A DNA stretch of 34,833 nucleotides from contig JANYHN010000006.1 of NCBI GenBank assembly GCA_025359045.1, positions 1-34,833 of the forward strand, in the 5' to 3' direction. The position numbers were made by a program, and so were the translations under genes. The notes beneath the pieces are model-generated. The model saw only the letters and a list, made by a program, of their open reading frames with translations. It did no database searches and was not told the origin of the DNA. This stretch comes from Hyphomicrobiales bacterium. Lineage in GTDB: Bacteria; Pseudomonadota; Alphaproteobacteria; Rhizobiales; Aestuariivirgaceae. Shown here one piece after another: positions 15,037 to 23,882 of the stretch; within the stretch, counting starts at the first letter, position 1; each line of letters begins with the position of its first letter.

Positions 15037-17037
15037 TTATTGATGCGGACGTCCAATAGCCTCGGCGCTGACCAATGCACTCAGCAATCCCTCATCGGAA
15101 CTGGCATCAGGCAAATAATGTTTTTTGACCGAAATCACTATGCGCGGCTCATAGGCACCATTGGCAATTGCCAAAGCCAGCGCTCCATCCTCTGCTTTGC
15201 GTTTTGCCAAAGCTAGCGCAGCCGCACCTGAGCCAACGATCTCAGCTTGGCCCGCTCCCAAAATGCGGAACACGCCATTGCCGTCCCCCTCAACTTGAAT
15301 GTCGACCCGGTGTGCAACCAACCCAGCGGCTGCACCAACGGCATTGGCCACATCGCAATGCGGGGTGAACACAATCTCTGCACTAAGCCTGCGCCCCACT
15401 TCGGGATAGTAAACTTGCACAGGGCCACCGACCGCAACGATCGGAACTTGAGGTGATAGAGAAATTTTCACCAGCCCATTCTGGCCCTTGCCGTCACACA
15501 CAGCATCAAGCAAAGGCGTATTAGCAATCCGCTCGTCGAAACTCGCCTGCAAGATCACTCGTGCAGTGTCTGAAACAGTGCGGTGCCAAATCAATCGGCA
15601 AAAATCTTGTAAGCGCTCATCGGTTGGCATTTTCATATCGCGAAACCGCGACATAAGTTTTCCCGCCAAAACGGCTGCTTCTTGCGACCAATTCGCTTGC
15701 AAGCCCAACACGTGGGCGGCATCAGAAGGCGTGAAAGCACCAAACTGAATAAGGCCTTTCTTGCGCAGTGAAGCCACAGCTCGTTGCGCACTAGAGGAGG
15801 AAGCAAGTTTCCGGTAAGATTGCGGCCGCTCGCTTATCAACGCAAAAAACTCGGCCTCACGGGCAGATAGCCCAGCAACTTCAGCATTCCCCTTTGCCCC
15901 AAATGGCAACAAAACGAAACGTCCATTCATCGATCCACCATCATTATCCGCAAGTTGCGACTCAAGCACCGCGATAATTTCGGGGTAACGTTGCCCTAAC
16001 AGCGAGATTGGAACCGCCCGCTGCGGCCCTATCGTCACTTCGCCATTCAGACCAAGATGGACTTCGCTGTCTCCGCCAAGCCCAATGGTTTTAACATCAA
16101 TTGCCCGCACCATGGTACGCCAACCACCCACTTCAGCGCCCCGCTCTGCCACACGCGGCCGACCACTTTCCAAAATTCCGATATCTGTAGTCGTACCGCC
16201 CATATCAGACATAATGAAATCATCAAGCCCCGAAAGCCACTTCGCACCGATCACACTGGCTGCAGGCCCGGAGAGAACAGTTTCAATCGGTTTTGCCGCC
16301 ACAGCGTCAGCGTTAGCTAAACTGCCATCACCTTTGACGATCATCAAAGGGCAAAGAATCTCAAGATCAGCCATCGCTTTGCGCACTGCACCAACCAATT
16401 GCGTAATTCGCGAAATCAACCGCGCATTTAAAACCGCAGTCAGTGTCCGCCTTGGCGCATCTAACGAACTCGAAATCTCACTTGAAAGTGTTGTGGGCTT
16501 CTCAGTCAAGAAGGCGATAATTTCGCGCACTTTATTTTCATGAGCAGGATTGCGCACGGCAAAAGTTGAAGCCACAGCAAACGCACTGACTTGTTTGGAA
16601 ACCTCGCCTAAAACATTTTGTAAACTTAAGGTATCAAGCCCTTCACGCTCTTCACCATTATGATCATGGCCACCCCGCAACCGGATAATCTGTATTCCCG
16701 GAAAGGCATGGGCAATTCCGGTTTTTTCCACCATCGCGTCATCAAAGCCAATGAGGATTGCTCCAACAGCACTGCCATGCCCTTCAACCACTGCATTAGT
16801 GGCAAGGGTTGTAGAAACCGAAACCATTTTAACAAGGTGGGGGTCTATCTCTTTTGCACATTTAGAAAGAGCATCGCGCATGGCGCCCGCAACCCCAATC
16901 GACAGATCGCCTTTCGTGGTCAACGATTTTGCCGACGCTAAAATGCGGTGCTTGCCTTGATCAATGACGGCGGCATCAGTATATGTTCCGCCAGTATCTA
17001 TACCAATAAGGATTGATTGAGTTTCAGTTGTTGCCAT
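15037..17037 (-). CDS. hydantoinase/oxoprolinase family protein, A (ATP-binding) subunit type
   Basis: A 666-residue protein of the HyuA/oxoprolinase family, which hydrolyses cyclic imides such as N-methylhydantoin or 5-oxoproline with ATP. The N-terminal domain begins with the phosphate-binding GIDTGGTYTDAAVID, and the second domain has MSDMGGTTTDIGIL (ASKHA-type fold). Between about 390 and 440 lies a segment (SERPQSYRKLASSS..AVASLRKKGLIQFG) that looks like a winged-helix insert. The usual B subunit (HyuB), which follows or is fused to A, is absent from the window. No good ribosome binding site is seen at the ATG (17037). Substrate is unknown. Confidence 0.87.
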   Translation of the reverse strand: MATTETQSILIGIDTGGTYTDAAVIDQGKHRILASAKSLTTKGDLSIGVAGAMRDALSKCAKEIDPHLVKMVSVSTTLATNAVVEGHGSAVGAILIGFDDAMVEKTGIAHAFPGIQIIRLRGGHDHNGEEREGLDTLSLQNVLGEVSKQVSAFAVASTFAVRNPAHENKVREIIAFLTEKPTTLSSEISSSLDAPRRTLTAVLNARLISRITQLVGAVRKAMADLEILCPLMIVKGDGSLANADAVAAKPIETVLSGPAASVIGAKWLSGLDDFIMSDMGGTTTDIGILESGRPRVAERGAEVGGWRTMVRAIDVKTIGLGGDSEVHLGLNGEVTIGPQRAVPISLLGQRYPEIIAVLESQLADNDGGSMNGRFVLLPFGAKGNAEVAGLSAREAEFFALISERPQSYRKLASSSSAQRAVASLRKKGLIQFGAFTPSDAAHVLGLQANWSQEAAVLAGKLMSRFRDMKMPTDERLQDFCRLIWHRTVSDTARVILQASFDERIANTPLLDAVCDGKGQNGLVKISLSPQVPIVAVGGPVQVYYPEVGRRLSAEIVFTPHCDVANAVGAAAGLVAHRVDIQVEGDGNGVFRILGAGQAEIVGSGAAALALAKRKAEDGALALAIANGAYEPRIVISVKKHYLPDASSDEGLLSALVSAEAIGRPHQ

Positions 17038-17093
17038 TTAACCCGTTCAGCAAACTCGCTTCACAAAGGCAAGATGAATTTTCTCACACTCGA

Positions 17094-18401
17094 TTAGTTT
17101 GTGAGAACGACTGTTGCACTACTTTTTATGCCAGCCGGCACGGGAACGTCTGTTGATCCATAATTGGAATTAAGGATCAACTCTGGTCCAGCCGTCAGCT
17201 CCAACCGATTTGCGATAATCGCTGTATACGCCGAAGACCCTGCTACCGCTGCATTTGGGTCAATCAGCAAATACCCCTTCGGTAAATAGATCGTCCCAGT
17301 TAGGTTTTGAACGTTTGTACTAGCAATGTGATGTTGACGCCCCACTGGAGCAGCTGGGTCCTCGAACACCAATAGTCCAGCCATCTCGCTGTTGGTCGCA
17401 CCGGTTAAATTTATTGTTGCTGTATCTTTAAAATTGAGCGTTGCAGCAGGGCCATCCAAGTAGAAACCAACATGAGTGCCAATAAAAGTTGAAGTTCCAG
17501 ACACTTCCAACGGAGCACCACTGATGACATAATTTCCAGCTGACAAATTAACTTGAGCTGTACCCATGACTTTCAACCCGCCACAATAAAGCCCCGGTGC
17601 CAAGTTCGTGATACCTGATGAGAGAACCAAATTAGTTGCGGCGCAAGCCGCAGGAATTGTTGGTTTTGGGCGACTTGCCAATGGATCGGCAATTGGTGGG
17701 CAATTTGTAACGGCAGCAGGAGAAATTGCGCCCCCGTTTTTAAGTTTTACGCCACCAACCGCGCAGGTCAGTGCTGCAGTTATCGTAGCATTGTTATCCA
17801 GCCAAATTGCGTGATTGTGATCAGCGTTTGAATAGATCCCACAGCCATTCGCAGTCATTTTGGCGGACGTGTCCAAATGCATTGTCTTGTTGTCGCTGCT
17901 ATTGAGTGCCAGCACACAGATATTGGTAGAACCCGCCAATTTTGCAGTCGCTTGCACATCTACTGGAGTGACACCCTTACTTATAAAATGAGCAAAAAAT
18001 GGCGTCCAGGATTCTGAAAGTGCGACCGTAACACTTCCAGCTGACCGGTTTACAGTAATCGTCGGCACAGCGGTACTATCATTTGCAGTCAATTCAGTTG
18101 CTACATAGTTCTTTGCGGCATTGGTAACGGTGGTATCAGTCGAACTGGCAATTGAAAGCTCTTTCGCTGAAGCGAGCGCAGAAGCATCAGCTGCCGCTTG
18201 CAGGCTTGATCGTTTCATTTCAAGAATAGCAAAGTCGGAAGCAACACCCACGGCTGCAAGCAGGCCCGGCAAGCCTAAAGCAAACATCATCACAGTGTTG
18301 CCACGAACACAAAGTTTTAGAGCCCATATGGCCAAGCCTAAGCCCTTTCCATAAAAACAACTTGTCCGCATAAGATGGTCTTTTAGAATGTAATTGAGCA
18401 T
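17094..18401 (-). CDS. TadG-like exported protein (tandem paralogue A)
   Basis: A 435-residue protein. The N-terminus has the TadG/TadE-type anchor: RGNTVMMFALGLPGLLAAVGVASDFAILEMKR (hydrophobic segment about residues 34-56), a Flp-pilus-assembly TadG-like N domain. The rest is Ala/Thr/Gly-rich and contains repeated beta segments such as GTAQVNLSAGNYVISG and ATINLTGATNSEMAGL, suggestive of a beta-solenoid or adhesin-like surface part. The start at 18401 is chosen because it aligns with the start of the neighbouring paralogue and both are the same distance (73-75 nt) from a conserved leader; an ATG at 18446 is the alternative. No other tad gene is in the window. Surface assembly or adhesion is inferred. 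Confidence 0.75.
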   Translation of the reverse strand: MLNYILKDHLMRTSCFYGKGLGLAIWALKLCVRGNTVMMFALGLPGLLAAVGVASDFAILEMKRSSLQAAADASALASAKELSIASSTDTTVTNAAKNYVATELTANDSTAVPTITVNRSAGSVTVALSESWTPFFAHFISKGVTPVDVQATAKLAGSTNICVLALNSSDNKTMHLDTSAKMTANGCGIYSNADHNHAIWLDNNATITAALTCAVGGVKLKNGGAISPAAVTNCPPIADPLASRPKPTIPAACAATNLVLSSGITNLAPGLYCGGLKVMGTAQVNLSAGNYVISGAPLEVSGTSTFIGTHVGFYLDGPAATLNFKDTATINLTGATNSEMAGLLVFEDPAAPVGRQHHIASTNVQNLTGTIYLPKGYLLIDPNAAVAGSSAYTAIIANRLELTAGPELILNSNYGSTDVPVPAGIKSSATVVLTN

Positions 18402-18473
18402 TTCAAAGCCACGTCGTCGACTAGCGAAGCATTTTCCAAGTGGCATACTAGCCTTTGAATCTCAATAAATTAC

Positions 18474-18498
18474 TCATATTTGGAGACAAATTTAACCA
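18474..18498 (-). repeat. duplicated upstream element, copy A
   Basis: This 25-bp stretch matches 20 of 25 positions with 20046-20070, the copy ahead of the other TadG-like gene. It includes TCATATTT, GACAA and a TTTA.CCA end. It lies 73 nt upstream of the start at 18401. Its conservation suggests a shared promoter or operator. Confidence 0.5.
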
Positions 18499-18528
18499 GT
18501 TGTAAAATCCAGAACACCCAAAGTTTAA

Positions 18529-18550
18529 AAGTTGAGAAATTTTTCAACTT
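18529..18550 (-). terminator. possible terminator of TadG-like paralogue B
   Basis: AAGTTGA and TCAACTT form 7-bp perfect arms with an 8-nt AT-rich loop, followed on the - strand by TTTAAACTTT. The stem is AT-rich, so it would be a weak terminator. It may instead be an operator of the downstream paralogue. Confidence 0.35.
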
Positions 18551-18669
18551 ATAACTCTAAGAAGCTTTTACAATTGGCAACCAAAGTTATTGAGCATCGC
18601 ATTCCGGCAAGAATAAAAAAGCTATATACGGAAAATAATCCACAACAAACCAAGCATTTATTCTAAGAT

Positions 18670-19971
18670 TTAATTTGCTAAAACAACCGTGGCCGTAGCT
18701 TGGATGCCCGAGGGCACTGGCACCTGCGTTGCGCTATAATTGGTGTTGAGAGTCAAGCTCGGCCCTTGATCTACGATCAAACGATTGACCACAATTGCAG
18801 TATAAGCCGAATTTTGGCCGACAGTTGCGGCGGGGTGAACCAGCAAATTACCCTTGGGCATGTAGATAGTTCCCGTGAGATTGTTTGCATGTGAAGCACT
18901 GATGTCATGAACATTCAAAATACCAGTTGCACGATCCTCAAAGAACAGCAGTCCAGCCATATCGCCACTCTCTGCGCCGCTCAAATCAATTGTTGCATCA
19001 TTTGTAAAAAATAGAAAAGTTGGAAAGCCGGTGAGATAAAACGCTACATTTTTGCCTTTGATGGAAGCAGTGTTTTTGACGTTGAAGAGACCATCTTTAA
19101 TAACATATGTTCCAGCATCAAAAGTTACGTTCGCAGTTCCCGAAACTTCGACGCCACCACAATATACGCCTGGGGTTAAAGTGACAGAGCCGCTGGTGAT
19201 CTTTGTGTTGGTGTAGTCGCAGGCTCCATATTTCGGCGCAGGGCGCGCAGCCAACGGATCAGGCGTTTTTGGACAATCCGTCAAGATCGCTGTGGATGTT
19301 GTTCCGCCCACATTGGTTGCACCACCACCTGAACAAATTAAAGGTGAAATAATTTTCGAAGATGTAGCAACTACAATTGCTTGTTTATCAGTTGAGTTAG
19401 CATACAAACCGCAGCCATTTGCAGTGACGGTCGAATTGCTGGTCATCATAATTCCGCCAATGCCCACTGAACTGAGTGACAAAACGCAAATGTTGGTAGA
19501 ACCAGCCAATTTCGCAGTGGCCTGGACTTTAATTGGGGTAATACCAGAACTGATAAATTGAGCAAAAAAAGGCGTCCAAGACTCCGAGAGTGCCACTGCG
19601 ACACTTCCTTCTTTTCGATTGACCGTCACAGTTGAAACAGCAGCACCGTCAGTCGATGTCAATTCTACGCTTACATAGTTTTTGGCAACATTGGTCACAG
19701 TGAAATCAGTTGAACTAGAAATCGATAGCTCTTTTGCAGCGGCCAAGGCGGCTGAATCTGCTGCCGCCTGCAAGCTCGAACGTTTCATTTCTAAAATCGC
19801 ATAGTCAGAAGCAACGCCAACGGCAGCCAGAAGTCCCGGCAAAGCCAAAGCGAACATCGTTACTATATTGCCACGAACACATTGCCGGAGAGCCGACAAT
19901 GCACCTCGAACGCTTTTCCCCAGAAAAACGCTATTTAGCCTCTGAAAGTAGTTTTCAGCATATTTTCGCAT
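18670..19971 (-). CDS. TadG-like exported protein (tandem paralogue B)
   Basis: A 433-residue paralogue of the gene at 17094-18401. The N-terminal anchor (CVRGNIVTMFALALPGLLAA, then DYAILEMKRSSLQAAADSAALAAAKELSI) is almost identical; SESWTPFFA.FIS.G.TP and KLAGSTNICVL are also shared. The middle differs most, which fits a surface-exposed variable part, and the C-terminal VPVPSGIQATATVVLAN is again conserved. A single N-terminal transmembrane helix is predicted (about 33-55). The ATG at 19971 has a GGGGCGG stretch about 8 nt upstream. The pair looks like an old tandem duplication. Function beyond a TadG-like N domain is unknown. Confidence 0.75.
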   Translation of the reverse strand: MRKYAENYFQRLNSVFLGKSVRGALSALRQCVRGNIVTMFALALPGLLAAVGVASDYAILEMKRSSLQAAADSAALAAAKELSISSSTDFTVTNVAKNYVSVELTSTDGAAVSTVTVNRKEGSVAVALSESWTPFFAQFISSGITPIKVQATAKLAGSTNICVLSLSSVGIGGIMMTSNSTVTANGCGLYANSTDKQAIVVATSSKIISPLICSGGGATNVGGTTSTAILTDCPKTPDPLAARPAPKYGACDYTNTKITSGSVTLTPGVYCGGVEVSGTANVTFDAGTYVIKDGLFNVKNTASIKGKNVAFYLTGFPTFLFFTNDATIDLSGAESGDMAGLLFFEDRATGILNVHDISASHANNLTGTIYMPKGNLLVHPAATVGQNSAYTAIVVNRLIVDQGPSLTLNTNYSATQVPVPSGIQATATVVLAN

Positions 19972-20045
19972 TAAAAAAACCGCCCCGGTCGACCAACAGA
20001 CAAATTTCTAAAACACACCCTAACCCTGAAATCTGAACGAATTGT

Positions 20046-20070
20046 TCATATTTACCGACAATTTTAGCCA
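20046..20070 (-). repeat. duplicated upstream element, copy B
   Basis: This is the counterpart of 18474-18498, 75 nt upstream of the start of paralogue B. Shared bases include TTCATATTT, GACAA and TTTA.CCA. It lies in the 211-bp divergent gap between the TadG-like gene and the GGDEF-EAL gene, so it could influence either. Confidence 0.45.
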
Positions 20071-20182
20071 CTTTTATCGCGCAAGGACAACCCAGACGTT
20101 TAATTATTACCTATTCTTCACCGTAATCCTTCAATGACCTTTAACTGGCGCTTGGTACAATGAAAATTAAATTGGGGTTGAA

Positions 20183-22219
20183 ATGGGAACTAGTCTGCCA
20201 AAAAGCAAAACGATTGGCGCTAAAATCGCTGCGCTCATAGCCTTTTCAGTATTCAGCGCAATGATTTTGCTCGCCGTATTTTTGGGCGTCCTTCAGCTCA
20301 ACACGTCTGTCCAAGGAAAGAAGACACAGCTCGAAAGTGCCGCATATATTTATGCGTCTGCGCTGGCTGAAAGCATCGAAACAAAAGATCGTTCGTCCGC
20401 CCAAAAAGTTTTGCGCTCAATAACCCGTGTTCCCAACATTTTATATGCAGCAGCGATAGATACCAATGGCCAAACAATTGCTTCAATGGGCAATGTAACA
20501 TTCCTGACATCCGATCAGGTGGAAGGCCAGCCCAGCATCTTTAAGCTGCTGACCAAAGGCAACATGCCAATTGCCGTAGACATCGCACGTGGCGACGAAA
20601 AAGTTGGCAAATTGGTAATTTTAGGAGATATCCGAGACATCCGCTCTCAGCTTCTTTGGACGTTAATTACAACGACACTGGCTTCTATTGTGGCCGCTCT
20701 GTTGGCGTTTCCAATTTCAGGCCCACTCCGCAACCGGATCGTAAACCCAATCGTTGTGCTCACTAACGCAATGCAAAAAATGCGTGAAACACGCAGCTTT
20801 GAAAAGGCAACGATTGCCGAAGCCGAAGGCGAAACCAGAGTGCTTGTCGATACCTTCAACTCGATGATCAACGACATTCGCCAACGCGATGCGTCTTTGC
20901 GCCAACTTGCCTATTTTGATCCGCTGACCGGACTGCCTAACCGCGCAAACTTTCAGCGCATGTTGGAAGATTCTTATAAAAATAAAACAAGTCAAGCCGC
21001 GTATTTTATTTTCGATATCGAAAATTTTCACGCCATTAACGATGCGATGGGTCACGGCATCGGCGACGCGCTGTTAATGGATGTAGCTGCGCGCTTAAAA
21101 TCAGAGCTGCCTGAGAACGGTTCTATCGCGCGTATTGGTGGAGACGAATTTGCAGCAATTGTCCCGGGCCTGACTAGCACCTCTCTTGCCCAGGAAATTC
21201 TAGCGAAAATGCTATCGACACTTTTTGAGCCATTAAAAATTCTAGGTCATGAGATTCACGCATCGGTTTCCACAGGCATCTCACTCATTTCTGCCGAAGC
21301 AGTAAGCCCAGCTGAAATTCAAAAGCAGCTCGACTTGGCACTTCAAGACGCCAAAAATTCAGGCTTAAGCCATATCTCGTTTTTCCGAAACGAAAAGGTT
21401 AAAGCTTTGAACGAAGAGGCAGAACTCATTAGGGGCTTACGCGCCGCATTGGCACAGAATCAGATCACCGCGTATTTTCAACCCGTTGTGAGTTTGGAAA
21501 CTGGATATGTCGAAGGCTTCGAGGCCTTGGCGCGTTGGATAGACCCTGTGAAGGGGCCAATTCCACCTTCCAAATTTATTCCTGCCGCTGAAAAAGCGGG
21601 TTTGATTTCAGCTTTGGGTGAGCGAATTTTAGAAATAGCCTGCCAACAGGGAAAGGCATGGCACGATGCTGGAAAACCAGGTTGGAGCGTAGCGGTGAAT
21701 GTTTCAACTGCACAAATTTTGCAATCCAGTTTTGTCGATCATGTGCGCGAAGTGTTGGCAGATACGAATTTACCCGCTCATCTTTTGTGCTTGGAACTGA
21801 CCGAAAGTGTTTTTGTAGGGAAATCCATGAATGTTGTGCAAAAGATGCTCGAAAATTTCAGGATCCTTGGAATTATGACAGCACTAGATGATTTTGGAAC
21901 TGGTTATTCATCATTGTCCTATCTGGAACATCTGCCATTTGATAAATTGAAGATTGACCGGGCTTTTGTAAAAGACGCCCGCGATGGAAGCAAAAATACT
22001 GAACTCTTAAAGGGCATTATTAACCTTGCTCATGGTCTTGGCATGGTTGTCGTTGCCGAAGGTGCAGAAACCGAAATTGAACTCAATGTTCTTCGCAGAT
22101 TTAAAGCTGACTTTGCGCAAGGCTATGTAATTTCAAAGGCATTACCAGCCTATCAAGCGACCATGGCGGCAGACTTACACGACAAAAACAATTACGCGAA
22201 AATGCAGCAAACTGCATAA
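20183..22219 (+). CDS. membrane-bound GGDEF-EAL c-di-GMP signalling protein
   Basis: A 678-residue inner-membrane protein. Transmembrane helices at about 17-37 and 157-178 enclose a periplasmic sensor of about 115 residues, followed by a HAMP linker (about 180-232), a GGDEF domain (about 240-400, active-site GGDEF intact at 319-323) and an EAL domain (about 415-660). The EAL site is intact (E447-A448-L449 in EGFEALARW), as are DDFGTGYSSL, KIDRAF and VAEGAET, so phosphodiesterase activity is likely. Diguanylate cyclase activity is also possible because the GGDEF signature is complete. The RxxD inhibitory site is not evident. GGGG precedes the ATG by 5 nt. It is divergent from the TadG-like genes, which could be under c-di-GMP-linked control. 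Confidence 0.93.
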   Translation: MGTSLPKSKTIGAKIAALIAFSVFSAMILLAVFLGVLQLNTSVQGKKTQLESAAYIYASALAESIETKDRSSAQKVLRSITRVPNILYAAAIDTNGQTIASMGNVTFLTSDQVEGQPSIFKLLTKGNMPIAVDIARGDEKVGKLVILGDIRDIRSQLLWTLITTTLASIVAALLAFPISGPLRNRIVNPIVVLTNAMQKMRETRSFEKATIAEAEGETRVLVDTFNSMINDIRQRDASLRQLAYFDPLTGLPNRANFQRMLEDSYKNKTSQAAYFIFDIENFHAINDAMGHGIGDALLMDVAARLKSELPENGSIARIGGDEFAAIVPGLTSTSLAQEILAKMLSTLFEPLKILGHEIHASVSTGISLISAEAVSPAEIQKQLDLALQDAKNSGLSHISFFRNEKVKALNEEAELIRGLRAALAQNQITAYFQPVVSLETGYVEGFEALARWIDPVKGPIPPSKFIPAAEKAGLISALGERILEIACQQGKAWHDAGKPGWSVAVNVSTAQILQSSFVDHVREVLADTNLPAHLLCLELTESVFVGKSMNVVQKMLENFRILGIMTALDDFGTGYSSLSYLEHLPFDKLKIDRAFVKDARDGSKNTELLKGIINLAHGLGMVVVAEGAETEIELNVLRRFKADFAQGYVISKALPAYQATMAADLHDKNNYAKMQQTA

Positions 22220-22229
22220 AGCAAAAAAA

Positions 22230-22305
22230 TGGTGGGCCCACCAGGACTCGAACCTGGAACCAAGCGGTTATGAGCCGCTGGCTCTAACCATTGAGCTATA
22301 GGCCC
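22230..22305 (-). tRNA. tRNA-Ile2 (anticodon CAT, lysidine-modified type)
   Basis: A complete 76-nt cloverleaf with encoded CCA. The acceptor stem is GGGCCTA/TGGGCCC, the D arm GCTC/GAGC, the anticodon stem AGCGG/CCGCT with loop CTCATAA (anticodon CAT), and the T arm CCAGG/CCTGG with TTCGAGT. C4-G69 and C5-G68 and the similarity to E. coli ileX favour the AUA-decoding isoleucine tRNA that TilS modifies to lysidine, rather than elongator methionine tRNA; automated tools often label it tRNA-Met. Confidence 0.9.
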
Positions 22306-22358
22306 CCAAGGTTTTGTCATCGCTACATCATTTTTCAAAGCTATGCTAGAACTTCAAC

Positions 22359-23816
22359 ATGAAAAAACAGAATCTTACCCCAGAAGCAGCCGCAGAGCAG
22401 CTAATCGCCCTTCACGCCAAGGCCACCAAAGCCTTAAAAGTCGCTTTGGACGCCTATTTTGACAATCGCACACCACCAACCGCCGCTGATAGGAGTGAGT
22501 TCTGCTATCCAGAGTTAAAAGTAACTTACACCGCCAAAGGCCTGCAGCCATCAATTGCCAGAGCTTATGCTAAGTTCCAAGGTCCTGGCGTTTACGTAAC
22601 CACGATAACCCAACCTGCTCATTTCAAGCGCTATCTCGTTTCACAGCTCACGCATCTGGTCGCCGACTATAACGCAACAATCGAAGTTGGCGTTTCAAAA
22701 CAAGAAATCCCCTACCCCTATGTGCTCGATAGCGGCAATGATCTGGGCAAAGGCAATGTGACGGCGGCCGAACTGGCTTTGCACTTCCCGATTCCTCAAT
22801 TAGCTTTGGTTGGCGATGAAATTGCCGATGGTCAATGGGAGCAAAGCAATGACAACCCTCTGCCATTGGCGCTGTTTGATGCCGTGCGCATTGATTATTC
22901 GCTGAAGCGCCTGCAACATTATACAGGCGTGCATTGGAAGCACGTTCAACCATGGATATTGCTGACCAACTATCATCGCTATGTGGATCAGTTTATTAAA
23001 TGGGGCATTGAACAGCTGGGCAAAGAAGGCCCTTATGAAGCGCTGCACCTTCCAGGCGGTGGAACCATCGCGCGCGGCATGAACACCAACCAAGTGGCTG
23101 AAATTTTAGTAAATAGCCATTGGCACAAATTTCAAATGCCAGCCTATCATCTCACGCGAAATGATGGCGAAGGCGGAGTAACACTCGTGAATATTGGCGT
23201 TGGTCCCTCCAATGCCAAAAATATGGCTGACCATCTTGCCGTGCTGCGCCCGCATTGCTGGCTAATGATTGGTCATTGTGGCGGCCTTCGCCAGTCACAG
23301 CGTATCGGTGATTATGTTTTGGCCCATGCCTATTTGCGTCAAGATCATATTTTGGATTCGGTGCTTCCCCCTGAAATTCCAATCCCCGCTTTGGCTGAAG
23401 TACAGTTGGCATTGCAATATGCTGCTGCCGAAGTGACAGGTGAAACCGGCGAGGCTTTAAAGGCCAGGCTTCGTACCGGCACAGTGGTGACCTATGATGA
23501 CCGCAATTGGGAACTTCATTGGTCGATGGAGCGAAAGCGCATAAATTTGTCGCGTGCCATCGCTGTGGATATGGAATCAGGAACCTTGGCGGCCCAAGGT
23601 TATCGCTTCCGCGTGCCATATGGCACGCTGCTCTGCGTATCGGATAAACCACTGCATGGTGAAATTAAATTACCAGGTGCCGCGAACGCATTTTATGACC
23701 GCGCCGTTGCGGAGCATTTGATGATTGGCTTGGCATCAATCGATAAACTGCGCGCCAGCCGCGAAGGCTTGCATTCAAGAAAGTTGAGAAGTTTCGACGA
23801 ACCGCCATTCAGATAA
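22359..23816 (+). CDS. amn: AMP nucleosidase
   Basis: Amn splits AMP into adenine and ribose 5-phosphate and helps set the adenylate pool. The 485-residue protein has the expected length (E. coli about 484). An N-terminal AMN_N regulatory domain occupies about 1-180. The C-terminal phosphorylase-like catalytic domain contains NIGVGPSNAK, MIGHCGGLRQSQRIGDYVLAHAY, VDMESGTLAAQGYRFRVPYGTLLCVSD and KPLHGEIKLPG. The ATG at 22359 has no strong ribosome binding site, but no better start is near. It is divergent from the tRNA gene. Confidence 0.95.
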   Translation: MKKQNLTPEAAAEQLIALHAKATKALKVALDAYFDNRTPPTAADRSEFCYPELKVTYTAKGLQPSIARAYAKFQGPGVYVTTITQPAHFKRYLVSQLTHLVADYNATIEVGVSKQEIPYPYVLDSGNDLGKGNVTAAELALHFPIPQLALVGDEIADGQWEQSNDNPLPLALFDAVRIDYSLKRLQHYTGVHWKHVQPWILLTNYHRYVDQFIKWGIEQLGKEGPYEALHLPGGGTIARGMNTNQVAEILVNSHWHKFQMPAYHLTRNDGEGGVTLVNIGVGPSNAKNMADHLAVLRPHCWLMIGHCGGLRQSQRIGDYVLAHAYLRQDHILDSVLPPEIPIPALAEVQLALQYAAAEVTGETGEALKARLRTGTVVTYDDRNWELHWSMERKRINLSRAIAVDMESGTLAAQGYRFRVPYGTLLCVSDKPLHGEIKLPGAANAFYDRAVAEHLMIGLASIDKLRASREGLHSRKLRSFDEPPFR

Positions 23817-23882
23817 TTTGTCAAACGTCATAATTGTGCCGTATTTTATTCCTATATTGAAAACTCAATGGAGAATGAGTTG

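Noticed and set aside
18529..18550. A strong intrinsic terminator between the TadG-like genes
   Set aside because: The stem is AT-rich and the T-run broken, so it is listed only as a weak candidate.
22230..22305. tRNA as elongator or initiator tRNA-Met
   Set aside because: The CAT anticodon allows it, but C4-G69, C5-G68 and the similarity to ileX point to tRNA-Ile2.
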